This document shows positions 22,338 through 33,818 of a DNA stretch of 54,569 nucleotides, piece by piece. Each line of letters starts with the position of its first letter. The stretch's first letter is position 1. The position numbers and the translations under genes were made by a program. Origin of the DNA: Lingula anatina (lineage: Eukaryota; Brachiopoda; Lingulata; Lingulida; Lingulidae); assembly GCF_001039355.2 (NCBI RefSeq), contig NW_019775611.1, forward strand, positions 240,116 through 294,684, written 5' to 3'. Under the pieces are notes generated by a model. That model did no database searches and had not been told where the DNA came from. It worked only from the letters and a program-made list of their open reading frames with translations.

Positions 22338-22715
22338 TGTAACAGAGTTGTTTTTTACTCCCTCATATAAGATTACTGTTTACGTAGACTTATGTAATTT
22401 ACTCTTCTGTTTCAGATAGCGATCATTGTCAAGTTGGACCAACAAACGCTTAACGACAAATAGTACAGTGTACTTATTTACCTTACGTAACAGCAAAAGA
22501 TAAAAAGAACAACTTCGTAACATATATGGTGGAGGATGCGGGCATATATTTGTGACGAAGTTTTTTATCTTTTGATGTGACGCGAGGTAGTAACACAAAG
22601 AGCAGTAGATAAAAACAACTTGGTCACATTTGTGGTCAGGGAGGCGGACATTTATGTGACAAAGTTGTTTTTATCTTTTGCTGTTACACGAGGGAGTATA
22701 TACAACTCTGTTATC
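22338..22715. mobile_element. Foldback MITE upstream of the SLC5 gene
   Basis: TTGTAACAGAGTTGTTTTTT with ACTCCCTC at 22338-22364 is inverted at 22689-22715 (GAGGGAGTATATACAACTCT). Internally the arms GTAACAGCAAAAGATAAAAA and TTTTTATCTTTTGCTGTTAC are also inverted. It is largely self-complementary with no ORF. Confidence 0.8.
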
Positions 22716-23393
22716 AATTAATAACATTTAATAATGAAGCGTTTTACTCTGATTAAGGAGTAGTAAAATGGCCACGAACTGCACGTGTGCTTCAGGTCAT
22801 TATAAATACAGTCTGGTGCCTATCTGCTTTAAGAGACGAGGGTCCAATATTCACCATTGTGTTCTACTCAGAAGCAATGCAGATTAGTCTGAATAGTAGT
22901 GGTAATAGTTAATTTTCCGTTAGACAACTTGGCAACACAAATGTTTACAAGAATCCACAAGTAAAAACCTCACAAACGTACACAAAAGTTATCCCTAGTA
23001 ATATTGTATATATAACTCGCCTGCTCTATACACATACTGCCATTCGCTCATGTACACTGTCAAGAAGGTGAGGGATTCATACTCCTCCATCTGCTGCTTA
23101 AACAAAGGGCATCAATAATATTAAACGTGCACAGTTTGTGTTGAAGACGTAAAATGTATTTTAGAAAGTCAGGAAGGGTGCGCATTTTGACGATGGGCAC
23201 GCATTAGTGCAATTAAGTGGCTAGGCAATGTTTGGGGAGCGCACACAGGTATAATAAATACTGTATATAGGGCAAGAAAAACTGAAAATTCTGAAAAAAG
23301 GCGCCTCATTTCCTCTACAGCTTACCTCGCTGGCATGGCTTTGCCTGAACGATTCTGAAAAGCACACTCCCCCTACAAACACATCTCTCTCAC

Positions 23394-23399
23394 CCACAC

Positions 23400-23433
<34 letters not shown>
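23394..23433. repeat. (AC)n / (GC)n microsatellite
   Basis: CA units interrupted by GCGCGCG in the middle. Confidence 0.9.
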
Positions 23434-23459
23434 GCACATACCTGAAGACAAACGGAAGG

Positions 23460-24420
23460 GCTTCGTCAGACGTACGTCGTGTACGTTTCACGTATGCAGC
23501 TGGACGGTGATGTGCGTTTAGAGATTTTCATCGAGCGTGTGACCCATACGTTGTTCGTACGCAAGGGACATGATAAGTTCACGGTTTATACGCTGAAATG
23601 ACGTTGAAAGTACGTTACAGTGCGTTTCACATACCCGTACAAGTATGACACACGTACGGTTACTGGGAATAACACTCCCAGCTGGGAAGACAAGGAGATG
23701 AGAGGCTATGCCACACAGAAGCACTGCGTAAATTCAGAAGCAGGTGCAGTCCCATGTCAAGACGATATGATTTGACCCAAAAATGAACCGTATTTAAATG
23801 CTGTTCAAGCCGATAATGAACTGTATTTCGCATAAAGGCCAATGTATAAACTAAACTTTGCCTAAACGTATAAAAAATAGCATTAACGTAAGAAATAAAT
23901 TGCTCATACGTGGACAAGCGTAATGGGTTCGTTGGAATTCAGTCGTATGTGCCTACTTTTCGAGTTAGTGTACGTTTTGTCGTACGCAGGAGGAGGTATA
24001 AATTTTTGAGCATGCTCGAATTTTTCAGCGTTTACGTGCGTACGAATAGCATACCACAATTTAGGTAAACAACTATGGGATGGTCGGTTTATGTAGGCAG
24101 CGCATCTATAGCGTATAGGCAGCGTAATATTAACACATTTGTATCGTGTGGAACGTATCTTTTGTTAATGCGTGTCTGGGTTACATGAACATATATACTT
24201 TGCGTATACGAGCGTATACCGAACGTAGTTTACATTTACCTAACGCATAATCGGACCTCGTGCTCATGTACGTTACTCACACGCACACATACAGAACCCA
24301 AACGCTCATGTACGATAATCAAACACTATTTTTAAGCTGCTCTTTCGTTCTTTCTCGCATGCAGGAAAAATAGTGATATCATACGCTCAAAGTTATGCGT
24401 ATAATAGCTATCACGTACTG
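23460..24420. other. CGTA/TACG-rich block
   Basis: At least 25 occurrences of CGTA or TACG, often as GTACGT, are scattered through about 960 bp of otherwise A/T-rich DNA. I could not find terminal inverted repeats or an ORF. Confidence 0.55.
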
Positions 24421-24956
24421 TAAGGTTCAATATTCGGTTTGCCAATCGAGAATTCGAAGAAACAAACAACAAGAGTTTTAATTTATTCTTCAGTTTTTTG
24501 CCCGCTCCCTTAGTGTCTTTCCTCTTCTACCCACCACCAGTCCTATTTATCCCCGTCTCTACGTTACAAATACTTTTAAAATGTCACTTGTTAATAACCA
24601 ACTTAAAATATCACTCGCGTCCCTTACAATACACTGATACGTACCTCTTTACGCTAGGTGTGACAACGCCTTCACCTCAACTGTTAAGTACCAGTAGTGA
24701 CCCACCTGTCTACCACTAACGTATATCTGCTGACGTGCAAACCATTAGTAAACTACGTGAATGTAAACGCATAAATGAACTTATATTATTGTAACTTTAA
24801 CAAAGTGCACAGCCACGGAAATTTGACAATGGGAAACTTCAGATCTGTTAAACCTAACTTGTTTGATTTTAATTAAAAGCAAATATGCTGGAGTTCTGAG
24901 TACAGGATGAATGGAAATGGCTCTACTCAGAATGATGCACGGCAACCACAAAATAA

Positions 24957-24999
<43 letters not shown>
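24957..24999. repeat. (AAAT)n microsatellite
   Basis: About ten tetranucleotide units. Confidence 0.95.
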
Positions 25000-25000
<1 letters not shown>

Positions 25001-25314
25001 GGAATAAAAATCAGTATGGACATCGGTGTTTTTATCATTAATACGTCAGTTCTTTATGGTCCCAAAGTATTTCCGCCCAGAGCCACGTCATTGAATTTTA
25101 TTAGTTGTTTAAGTGACAACCGCAACCGCAAAATTCATCAACAAGTCTCTCTGATGCATGTGCATTCATATATGTTCAGTAAAGCTTTTGTATTTAAAAC
25201 GAAATCACTCGCATTGTTCAAACTTACGTCTACATGCAGTCACTATGCAGCTACAGCTATAAATATCGATTGCACTGGCATTTAGTCACTCATTTCCTGA
25301 CAAGGACAATGTTC

Positions 25315-26168
25315 NNNNNNNNNNNNNNNNNNNNNNNNNNNNNNNNNNNNNNNNNNNNNNNNNNNNNNNNNNNNNNNNNNNNNNNNNNNNNNNNNNNNNN
25401 NNNNNNNNNNNNNNNNNNNNNNNNNNNNNNNNNNNNNNNNNNNNNNNNNNNNNNNNNNNNNNNNNNNNNNNNNNNNNNNNNNNNNNNNNNNNNNNNNNNN
25501 NNNNNNNNNNNNNNNNNNNNNNNNNNNNNNNNNNNNNNNNNNNNNNNNNNNNNNNNNNNNNNNNNNNNNNNNNNNNNNNNNNNNNNNNNNNNNNNNNNNN
25601 NNNNNNNNNNNNNNNNNNNNNNNNNNNNNNNNNNNNNNNNNNNNNNNNNNNNNNNNNNNNNNNNNNNNNNNNNNNNNNNNNNNNNNNNNNNNNNNNNNNN
25701 NNNNNNNNNNNNNNNNNNNNNNNNNNNNNNNNNNNNNNNNNNNNNNNNNNNNNNNNNNNNNNNNNNNNNNNNNNNNNNNNNNNNNNNNNNNNNNNNNNNN
25801 NNNNNNNNNNNNNNNNNNNNNNNNNNNNNNNNNNNNNNNNNNNNNNNNNNNNNNNNNNNNNNNNNNNNNNNNNNNNNNNNNNNNNNNNNNNNNNNNNNNN
25901 NNNNNNNNNNNNNNNNNNNNNNNNNNNNNNNNNNNNNNNNNNNNNNNNNNNNNNNNNNNNNNNNNNNNNNNNNNNNNNNNNNNNNNNNNNNNNNNNNNNN
26001 NNNNNNNNNNNNNNNNNNNNNNNNNNNNNNNNNNNNNNNNNNNNNNNNNNNNNNNNNNNNNNNNNNNNNNNNNNNNNNNNNNNNNNNNNNNNNNNNNNNN
26101 NNNNNNNNNNNNNNNNNNNNNNNNNNNNNNNNNNNNNNNNNNNNNNNNNNNNNNNNNNNNNNNNNNNN
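25315..26168. other. Assembly gap (854 N)
   Basis: Undetermined bases in intergenic sequence. Open frames reported across it are artefacts. Confidence 0.98.
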
Positions 26169-27272
26169 CTTAGAGGTCAAAGCAGGGTTTCAGTGTTTAT
26201 GTATTCAAGGTAAAATAAAAGCTGTCCGTTTGAAACTAAAGAAAACTGGTTGAACCAAGTTTTGTCTATTAGGGTTGTGGGCAGCGCGAGATTAAATACC
26301 TCCATTCACCACGCTTCGTTAGGCAGACGGGGCATATGGACTGGAAATTGTTTTTCCCCTCGTTTCTCAAGTTATATATTGCTTTATATTGGTACGTATT
26401 ACACCCCTCCCCTCGACCTCGTACTGGTTGCGCCGTTGTGAAATCAACATCTAAATCGATTTAATTATTTCTCTGGCCACCATTCCTCATATCTATACCC
26501 CATTGAAAAAAAAATTGAATTTTGAAGACAGCGAATTTAGTCGTATAATGGCTTAATTATGAAATTCGCATAACTTTGAAAGACCCATTGTGACACCCCC
26601 CCCCAAAAAAAAAAAAAAAAAAATCTTACTTCGCGGCGTACGGTCGCAAACAATAACAGAACATCTGGTCGTATTCAATTTTTTTAATGTATTAAAAAAT
26701 ATAAATATTCCAACATAAAAAATGTCTCACGTGGAAGGAATTGTTAGTTATCATCGGCATTATTTCATGTGATTTTTTTTCTGGTCACAAAACAATATCC
26801 ACAGCTTTGTTTCACAGAAACGATGTGTGGCTAGTTTTAAAAACGCTTGGCAACTGTATTAAGATCTGTTTAGGGGTTACTCATAAAGTTCTAGCAGGTT
26901 AAAATTCTTATTCAGTTTTTATCAACTGTATCAACAATGTCAACTCGGTGCAACACAAGTTCAGAGTTCCACTGTATCAATGACCTTGATAGAAATGACC
27001 TTCACCATGTACCTTCACTAACATGTAAAAGTGCACCTCCCCTGTTGTAAGGTTCGTACATCTTATCGCGTCAACAGGGTTGGATTATATGCGGCCTTGC
27101 ACTACACCGCACCTCAAGTTTGCACTTATAGATAGGGGATTGCCCCATAGTTCGTCTTGGCACCACAAGTCACCTAGCGTTATGTTTTACGTTCTTGTCG
27201 GGGCACACAACTATTCCAACTACAAGCAGACTGATTTATCTAGATATATCTAGAATATACGTTTGACACTTA

Positions 27273-27510
27273 GGCTTCGTTCACATGCAATGTCTATTTT
27301 CTATTTTCGGTATGTCTTATGATCACGGTCTGTGCACTGAATATCCCGCGGCGTAATTACTGGCAGCGCGAGCCAGTTACTATAAGTTACTATAAGTAAC
27401 TGGCTCGCGCTGCCAGTAATTACGCGGCGGGATATTCAGTGCACAGACCGTGATCATAAGACATACCGAAAATAGAAAATAGAAAATAGACATTGCATGT
27501 GAACGAAGCC
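27273..27510. mobile_element. Near-perfect foldback MITE, Harbinger-like, copy 1
   Basis: A 238-bp palindrome with ends GGCTTCGTTCACATGCAATG and CATTGCATGTGAACGAAGCC, folding about a centre near 27390. It is flanked by TTA on both sides (27270-27272 and 27511-27513). A TTA target duplication is typical of PIF/Harbinger elements; the assignment is an inference. Confidence 0.9.
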
Positions 27511-28228
27511 TTAAACTAAAACAAATCAGCATCAGCTTCTTTTGTGATTTTGTAATGTATTCACTTCATACATATGTTTGTCAAATGAGAATTTTGCAAT
27601 AAAAAAGTAAAGGCCTGTAGAATTAGTACAAAAATAAATAAAAACTATTTCAAAATGATTCATTACATCCGGCTTTTAACACTGTTGACATGTGTTGAAA
27701 CTTTTTTTTCGACAATTGTGTATTCCAATCATGAAATGTTATTTAAAGAACCAGTTCTTACTTCTAAAAAAAAAAAAAAAAAAATAGAATTTATACTCAA
27801 TACCACTTCTCAATGCTAATTATGCAGTCAGGTTTCTGCAACGAGTGATGTGAGAAATCGGGATACATTTTCCTTCTTTATAAACTTAGTTCAACGTGTT
27901 CACATCTTAAAGCTCTCTCACCCAACATTCACCATTGACAACCCAGTCAGAGTTGGAGAAATTGAATCCACATCATCTCTTTTATAACATGCAAGTCCAC
28001 ACGTACAAGTCTAGGGTTCTTTCTACAGCTGTCCATCTCCAGTTGTTGGCAGATTGTATAAACATTAATATTTTTTTTGTGTCATGGGTTCAGAACTCTT
28101 TTTGACAAGTGCAAGTGTCTTAAGTTTTTTTTTTCCCACCTTACACTGCAGATATGATGTCTACAGCAATAATAAGGACAACAAAAGATCTTTTCCTTTT
28201 TAAGAACTCAGTTTGACGATTGTTTGTC

Positions 28229-28372
28229 TCAGAGACCCTTCTTCCACTTCTCGTTCTGGTGATAGTTTGTCATAGGTCTGCCGCCGATGCCACAAGTTCC
28301 AACGCCCACTTTCCCAGTTGGAGCTTCCGGAGTGGCAAAAATGCTCTTCTTGTTAAAACCTACCCTCTTATT
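28229..28372 (-). CDS. SMNDC1: SMNDC1 exon 7 (C-terminal family motif)
   Basis: 47 codons plus TGA, including KKSIFATPEAPTGKVGVGTC and ending KWKKGL. The acceptor is TTCTAG|AAT. Confidence 0.96.
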   Translation of the reverse strand, partial: NKRVGFNKKSIFATPEAPTGKVGVGTCGIGGRPMTNYHQNEKWKKGL

Positions 28373-31300
28373 CTAGAAAATAAAAATAAAAAAATTAAGA
28401 TATTGAAGGAACAGTCCGAATATTTTTTGTTTAATCCAGCACTAATTTAGCTCTAGTCAGTAAAGCTAAAAACAAAGTCGGTACTAATTTTTGAGTCAAA
28501 AGTCATTAACTAGCACTATTTTTAAACATATTTATGTTTTATCATTTTTAAGCAAAGTCATTTCTCTCAGACATTTAATTTATATTTTAATTGTTCATGT
28601 GAGTTTATATCAGGTTTGGAATCCTCCCCCCCTTCGATGAAAAAATGTTTTACATTCTCCTTTAATGAAAATATGTTAAGAAAACAGTGAATAAAGTTTA
28701 TAATCCCTTTTCCCTTCCTTAAAAAAAAGTCTCCCTTTCTTTGAAGAAATTACATAAGAAGGAGATACAATAACAATACTATAACAGTCTTTCTGTCAAT
28801 ACTCCAACAATTCAATGACAATACCAACCTTGGCATTAAAGGACTGCCATTTCTTTTTCTCGTCTTCCCTTTCCTCTTCCTGCTGCTTCTGTCTCTGTCT
28901 TTTCTTTTCATTCTTTTTCTTCTTGTATTCCCTCTCAGCTGCTAGCTTATCTTTCCTGAAAGTACAAGTATCACATTTAGAGTACAGAATATGAAAATCA
29001 TTAGAAATGTAAAACTATAATTGTGAAGTTAACTGCATTGACCAGGAGAGACGGCTTGTTAATCGAATTTTTTCCAAGTTAAAAAAAAAAAAATCCCTCT
29101 TATGTTTCAGTTGGACAAACATGTAAATAAAACAGTCATAAGTATCTTGTAAGTATGGGTATGTTCTGTCATTAATGTAGTTCTTGGTGTATACTTATTT
29201 ATCTGTACCTAGTCGTGTTATAATCCGTGATAGATATTATCGTTATGTTTTATTCCACTACCCCCTTGTCACATGATCACATCTATTATGATATCTTTTC
29301 ACTTCAATCCTTCAAGTAAAAGTTACTGGAAGTTGAAACTCTACAAATACAACTCTTTTGCAATTATAAAATATGTAAGCTGATATCAGGATATTTAATT
29401 TATATACATAAGTGTGAAAATAATGAAAAAAACTTATTGCCAATTTACAAACATGTAATGTTATAAATATTAGCAAAACTAAATGCACAGAAATTCCCTC
29501 CAGAAAATAATCTTAAGGGGGAAAAAAGTCCCACCAATTTTGGTCCGTTATCAATACCTCACCACCATGGGCTCGTCTTGTCCTTACCTCTCCTAGCACC
29601 CAGCTGAGAGAGCCACCTGGTGTCAGTTTCACACGCTCACGATGTTGGCAGCTGTAAAACCAGACCTATGTGCCCTTTACCATGAACTACGCAACTAGCA
29701 GCGTGTTGTTTTCTTGTTTTGTGAACTCTGTGTTGTGAGTTATGAAAAACTTTGTCTGTGCATGTACTTTTGTTTAAGAGAATTTTGACATTTGTGTTGT
29801 TCTATGATTTTCATTGGAGATACTGCTTAAATGCTTTTTTAAACTCATTTTTCCGATTTCTAAATTAACAAAGAAGTGAAATTCACGAAATCTTTCAAAC
29901 CCTCAACTAAGGAGAGTGAAAACAAGTTTATGTGACATACATTAAGCAAGTTATAATAATTTTTAATGAAAAACAATATAAAATACCTCACCTGTTTGAA
30001 ATGGTCAGTAAACAGGATAACAACTGACCTCTGGATACAGGTCAGCTAAGCAGTTAAAAAATCAGGGGTCCAATCAGGAATCAGGTGTCACAATTTAGAT
30101 AATTTTTAGTGTAATTCTAAACTAAAATTTTCATTTTTGGTTCATCACTTTTAGTGACTGAGGGGTCATCAGTGCTGGTGTATTACTAGTAAGCAACTTA
30201 TTTCATATTTTCATTGTATGCAAAATATGACAAGAAATGATGCTGAAGAAACATCAAGGATAAGACCAAGGAACGAGTTTAACAACCAAGAGCCATCCTA
30301 TAATTACCATGATTTGGTAGAATTTCCTTCTCAGTCTAGGCTTTAACGCTAAACACATAAAATACACATTAAGAAATGAGAGAGATGTTTTTTTTTTTTT
30401 TAATATGAGTGAAAGACTTTAATTCAATCTATTTCTACGGAAAATTTTATGGTTTCAGAAGGGGTTGTTGGGAAACCACTACTAGATGGCACAACCTCAC
30501 CTTTTCATCTTCCCTCCGCTACCCTCGGCCTCTTCGCCGGCCGCACGCTTCAGGCTTGAATCCCGCGGTTTGAGTAACGATACCTAGAGAACAAACATCA
30601 GAACTGATAAAAGATCAGGCAGTTGAACTGATAACAACCAAAGCTGATCTCTGCTATTTGTATTACCATCAAATGGATGATCTTTATCAACAGATCAATT
30701 TATAGCTAAATGCTACACACAATATAGAATTTAAATATCAAAACTAATCATAGTTTTTGTGAAAGAACTTTTAAGTTAAGAGTGCTTTTTTCTGTTTTCA
30801 CACATTACTAGCAACAATTTTATAAAATTTCCCCATCCACCAATGCCTGAGAGCGCTACCTGAGTTAGATCTGTGTTACCATAGCTTTCAAATGTCACAG
30901 TACAAGAACCATCTTCCAACACCTCATCTATAACTGCATCATAATACCTAAAAACAAAACAGAACACGGAGCATTGATCAATTTCATCAATATCATGAGC
31001 TACTATTTATTTATTTATTTATTCTAATTCATCATAAATGAGTGCATATATTCATGTAATATTAAAGTTTTAAACTCATGATTCAAATAATTATAATTTC
31101 TGATTCCGATTTTTATTATCAACTAACACATATGGTAAAATCATCCAATACTAGTGAGGAGAGCAGTATCAAAAATATAACAGAACACAGTCATGAAACA
31201 TTCGGAACCGTCATATTTTACGTTTTCAATCCAGCCTCCAAATATGAGGTATCTAGAGCATTTGCTACAACCATACTGTTATAAAACATTTATACAGTTC

Positions 31301-32348
31301 TTCCCATTTACACTTACAATCCATATATGGCAAAGCATCTGTATAAACCAATACTGACCACTTTCAGTTCTGTCACTATACACTAGAGACATGCTGAAAC
31401 TGTCGGTCTGATCGGTCATGACCGAGAAAATTTGTCTAGACCGGTAAAAAATTGGACTTGGTCAGCCCAAAGGACTGACAAGAGTTTTAAGAACCGCAAT
31501 TTTGAATTTACAGTCATCATTCGACATACTGCACTAATAAAATTATATAAAACCAAAACCGTTTTTTCTCTTCCATTTAAAACCTATCACATTCACAAAC
31601 AAAGTAAGCTACCTAATCGTACTGGTAGTATCTGTCTCAAATGAACAGGGTGATTTTCGGTCCGACAAAAATCCATTCAGTCTGGCAAATTTTTCATTAC
31701 TACCGGACCTACAGGTCCAAATGTCCGGCCATTCTGAAAAGTTTTCAGCATGTCTGCACTTACATGCCATCCTCTGAGTATATAGCAGAGCACTTGTCTC
31801 CAACATTCCAGCTGTGTGTTGCTGTAGAGGTTTCATTGTCATCAGCAGATGTAGCAGCAGCTACGACAGCAGTAGCTACAGCACCTGCCTGGTTCTTTAT
31901 CAGGTCTACTGTTAAATTTATCACTTCCTGGAAAGTTTGGAAGTCAAGTTTTATGTTTTAATTTAGTAAAAAGAGTCTCTGATAGGGGTACAAAAAATTC
32001 TGACAATTATTTGGATAAAATATCAAGTTACAAATTTATAAAAGACTGCCTGATTCTATGTCACACTAGTAACTATAAATTGGAAATTTCAAAGTTACAA
32101 CCAGTTATGAAAAGTATAGTTATTGCTTTTAATATTTTCTATTGTGTACAGATTACATCTTCACGCCTAATATAGACAGGTTGTTGTTATACATCTTTGT
32201 CAACATCTATTCACTTACCTGTAAATCTATCTTGAGTTTATTTAGGTCAGCATTACTGGGATCTGTTGTGAGAGCAGCTTCCACCTGAAGATACAGATAA
32301 AATGTTTGTAATTCAATAAATATCATCCCTACGGTAATATGGATAACA

Positions 32349-32406
<58 letters not shown>

Positions 32407-32813
32407 GAGCGCGCGTTCGTGGAGGTGTGTGAGTGTGCGCACGCGCTTGCGGTCGTTCTTTGTTATGTAGACGTTACGAAGTGCACATCAAAAAGTAAAT
32501 GAAAACAACCAATACAGAATTATTTTCTGGGCATTTTACGTATCGCTAATCTTAAAAATACTACCCAGGTGCAGCTGATTCCAGTCGCACTAGTTGCTGA
32601 GTCTTGTGTCGAGTCGGCGAATTTGTCTTGACACCGACTAATGTTATGGTAGATTCTTTAGTTTTCGTCGCTTATGTAAAACACAGGCACGCCTTAAATA
32701 TACTTGAAACACTAAGCGTTTTATGACACTAATTATCTGTTTGATTCTTTACTTCTCACCTGTTGTAATTGCAATTTATAATTCGTCAAACTTTCTTGTA
32801 AGTCCTCGGCCAT
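28229..32813 (-). CDS. SMNDC1: Survival of motor neuron-related splicing factor 30 (SMNDC1/SPF30), seven exons
   Basis: A nuclear pre-mRNA splicing factor; in the known family the Tudor domain binds dimethyl-arginine on Sm-type proteins and helps assemble the tri-snRNP into the spliceosome. Minus-strand exons are 32813-32760, 32284-32219, 31927-31764, 30947-30860, 30583-30501, 28955-28829 and 28372-28229. Phases agree throughout and the total is 726 nt (241 aa), against 238 aa in human. Residues 1-55 give a conserved N-terminal coiled segment (MAEDLQESLTNYKLQLQQVE); 56-75 are a low-complexity Ala/Thr linker; about 78-130 form the Tudor domain (HSWNVGDKCSAIYSEDG, YYDAVIDEV, TFESYGN); 145-190 are a Lys/Glu/Gln-rich basic helix ending KKKWQSFN; and 203-228 carry the family C-terminal motif SIFATPEAPTGKVGVGTCGI. 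The start is the first Met of the conserved MAEDL and fixes the length. It is divergent from the ankyrin-SAM gene. Confidence 0.97.
28829..28955 (-). CDS. SMNDC1: SMNDC1 exon 6 (basic helix)
   Basis: Completes Arg152 and encodes a Lys/Glu/Gln-rich helix ending WQSFNAK. The donor is AAG|GTTGGT, a weaker match. Confidence 0.94.
30501..30583 (-). CDS. SMNDC1: SMNDC1 exon 5
   Basis: 27 codons plus two bases, VSLLKPRDSSLKR to GSGGKMK. The donor is AG|GTGAGG. Confidence 0.93.
30860..30947 (-). CDS. SMNDC1: SMNDC1 exon 4 (Tudor domain core)
   Basis: Completes Met95 and encodes YYDAVIDEVLEDG to TDLTQ. The donor is CAG|GTAGCG. Confidence 0.96.
31387..31755. mobile_element. TIR element abutting the SMNDC1 exon 3 donor
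   Basis: AGACATGCTGAAA (31387-31399) is perfectly inverted at 31743-31755 (TTTCAGCATGTCT). Both ends are followed by GACCGGT/ACCGGAC-type motifs. About 369 bp, no ORF. The right end lies seven bases from the donor dinucleotide at 31762-31763. Confidence 0.7.
31764..31927 (-). CDS. SMNDC1: SMNDC1 exon 3 (linker and start of Tudor domain)
   Basis: 54 codons plus two bases, from EVINLTVDLI to SAIYSEDG. The donor is AT|GTAAGT. Confidence 0.95.
32219..32284 (-). CDS. SMNDC1: SMNDC1 exon 2
   Basis: 22 codons, VEAALTTDPSNADLNKLKID and LQ, phase 0 on both sides. The donor is CAG|GTAAGT. Confidence 0.96.
32350..32401. repeat. (TG)n microsatellite
   Basis: About 25 units in intron 1 of SMNDC1. Confidence 0.97.
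32760..32813 (-). CDS. SMNDC1: SMNDC1 exon 1
   Basis: 18 codons, MAEDLQESLTNYKLQLQQ. The donor is CAG|GTGAGA. Confidence 0.96.
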
Positions 32814-33701
32814 TGTTGAAAGTCGTATAATTGCCCGGATGTAATAGACCGCAGACGAAATTCAGCTGGGAATATTTGTTAAATAAAGATTTTAAGGAGA
32901 TTTTTTTTTCAAATTACATCTTAGTGAAAATTTTCATATCGCATGATGATGTTATTACAAGGATTTTGTATATTATTTAACTTTGTAAATAAGATAACAT
33001 TTATTTGCTCCGTATCACGTCCTGAACCAGACGGAACTCTGGCAAGAAACTGCAGTCAGAGGTTTCTCTCAAATTACTTCCATGGAACTTCACAAGGAGT
33101 GCAGTACATTGTAGTATCAAAACTGAGGATTGTAATCGAACAAGGGGTATAGGTGAGGCAAGGTTAACCTGAAGGATGATAAAAGAAAAGACGAAAATAA
33201 TGTGTGTTTACTTCAAGTCCAGTCACTGAAACTTGAGCGGTCCAAACTTGAGGGCCTGAAGTCAGATTGTTTTAGTTCTAAGTATTGAGAAACATTTCCT
33301 TTGGTTTGGGCACTCACCCAAATCTGCACTCAATAGATTCCCTTCCAGTAATCTATATTTACGATTGTATGATGATCAGGTCCATTTTGTTATGTGTTTG
33401 TATTGATCAGTGAAAAAAATTAGTCATTATCCCTTGTCCACTGCCCTGTCAGTTAGACAAGAACTTGGATTAATGTTTTATATAAGGAACAACTGTGAAA
33501 CTTATATTAGAAGGAAGGTCAATTACTAATTTCTGACATAAAAAGTTAATTGTTCACTGGGAGTGACCCCTTGCATCAAAAAGAAAAGAAAAAGAAAATA
33601 AATAAAAACAACATTCGCTTATTGACATAATATTTGAAGTGTTCCTTTCTTATATATATTTACTCATTTCAGCTTTAGGAGGTTGGTATACAAGCGACAA
33701 A
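32814..33701. promoter_or_regulatory. Shared 5' region between SMNDC1 and the ankyrin-SAM gene
   Basis: The two start codons are 889 bases apart in divergent orientation, so promoters of both lie here. An acceptor-like TTTCAG at 33667-33672, followed by untranslated sequence before the ATG, suggests the ankyrin gene has an upstream non-coding exon. A possible donor for it is ATAG|GTGAGG at 33153. No TATA box is obvious. Confidence 0.45.
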
Positions 33702-33818
33702 ATGGGCCAGGCAGCAAGTAGGCAAGAGGCATTCTGGGAGGCCTGTGGTTTTGGTCGTATTCAGAAAGTTGCGGAGTTCATACAGCAAGGCATTGATGTC
33801 AACTGGGTGTCTTATACT
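33702..33818 (+). CDS. Ankyrin-SAM exon 1 (myristoylation signal, first repeat)
   Basis: 39 codons, MGQAASRQEAFWEACGFGRI to VNWVSYT. The donor is ACT|GTAGGT. Confidence 0.85.

Larger units (their letters stand above)
21801..28228. other. Intergenic region between divergent SLC5 5' end and SMNDC1 3' end
   Basis: I see no coding exon. It contains two TIR elements, an AC/GC microsatellite at 23394-23433, a CGTA-rich block, an (AAAT)n tract, an N gap and a long palindrome, each listed separately. Plain A/T-rich DNA fills 26.2-27.25 and 27.5-28.2 kb. Confidence 0.65.

Noticed and set aside
25234-26253. Long frames on both strands across the second N gap
   Set aside because: Same artefact; only a few real codons at each end.
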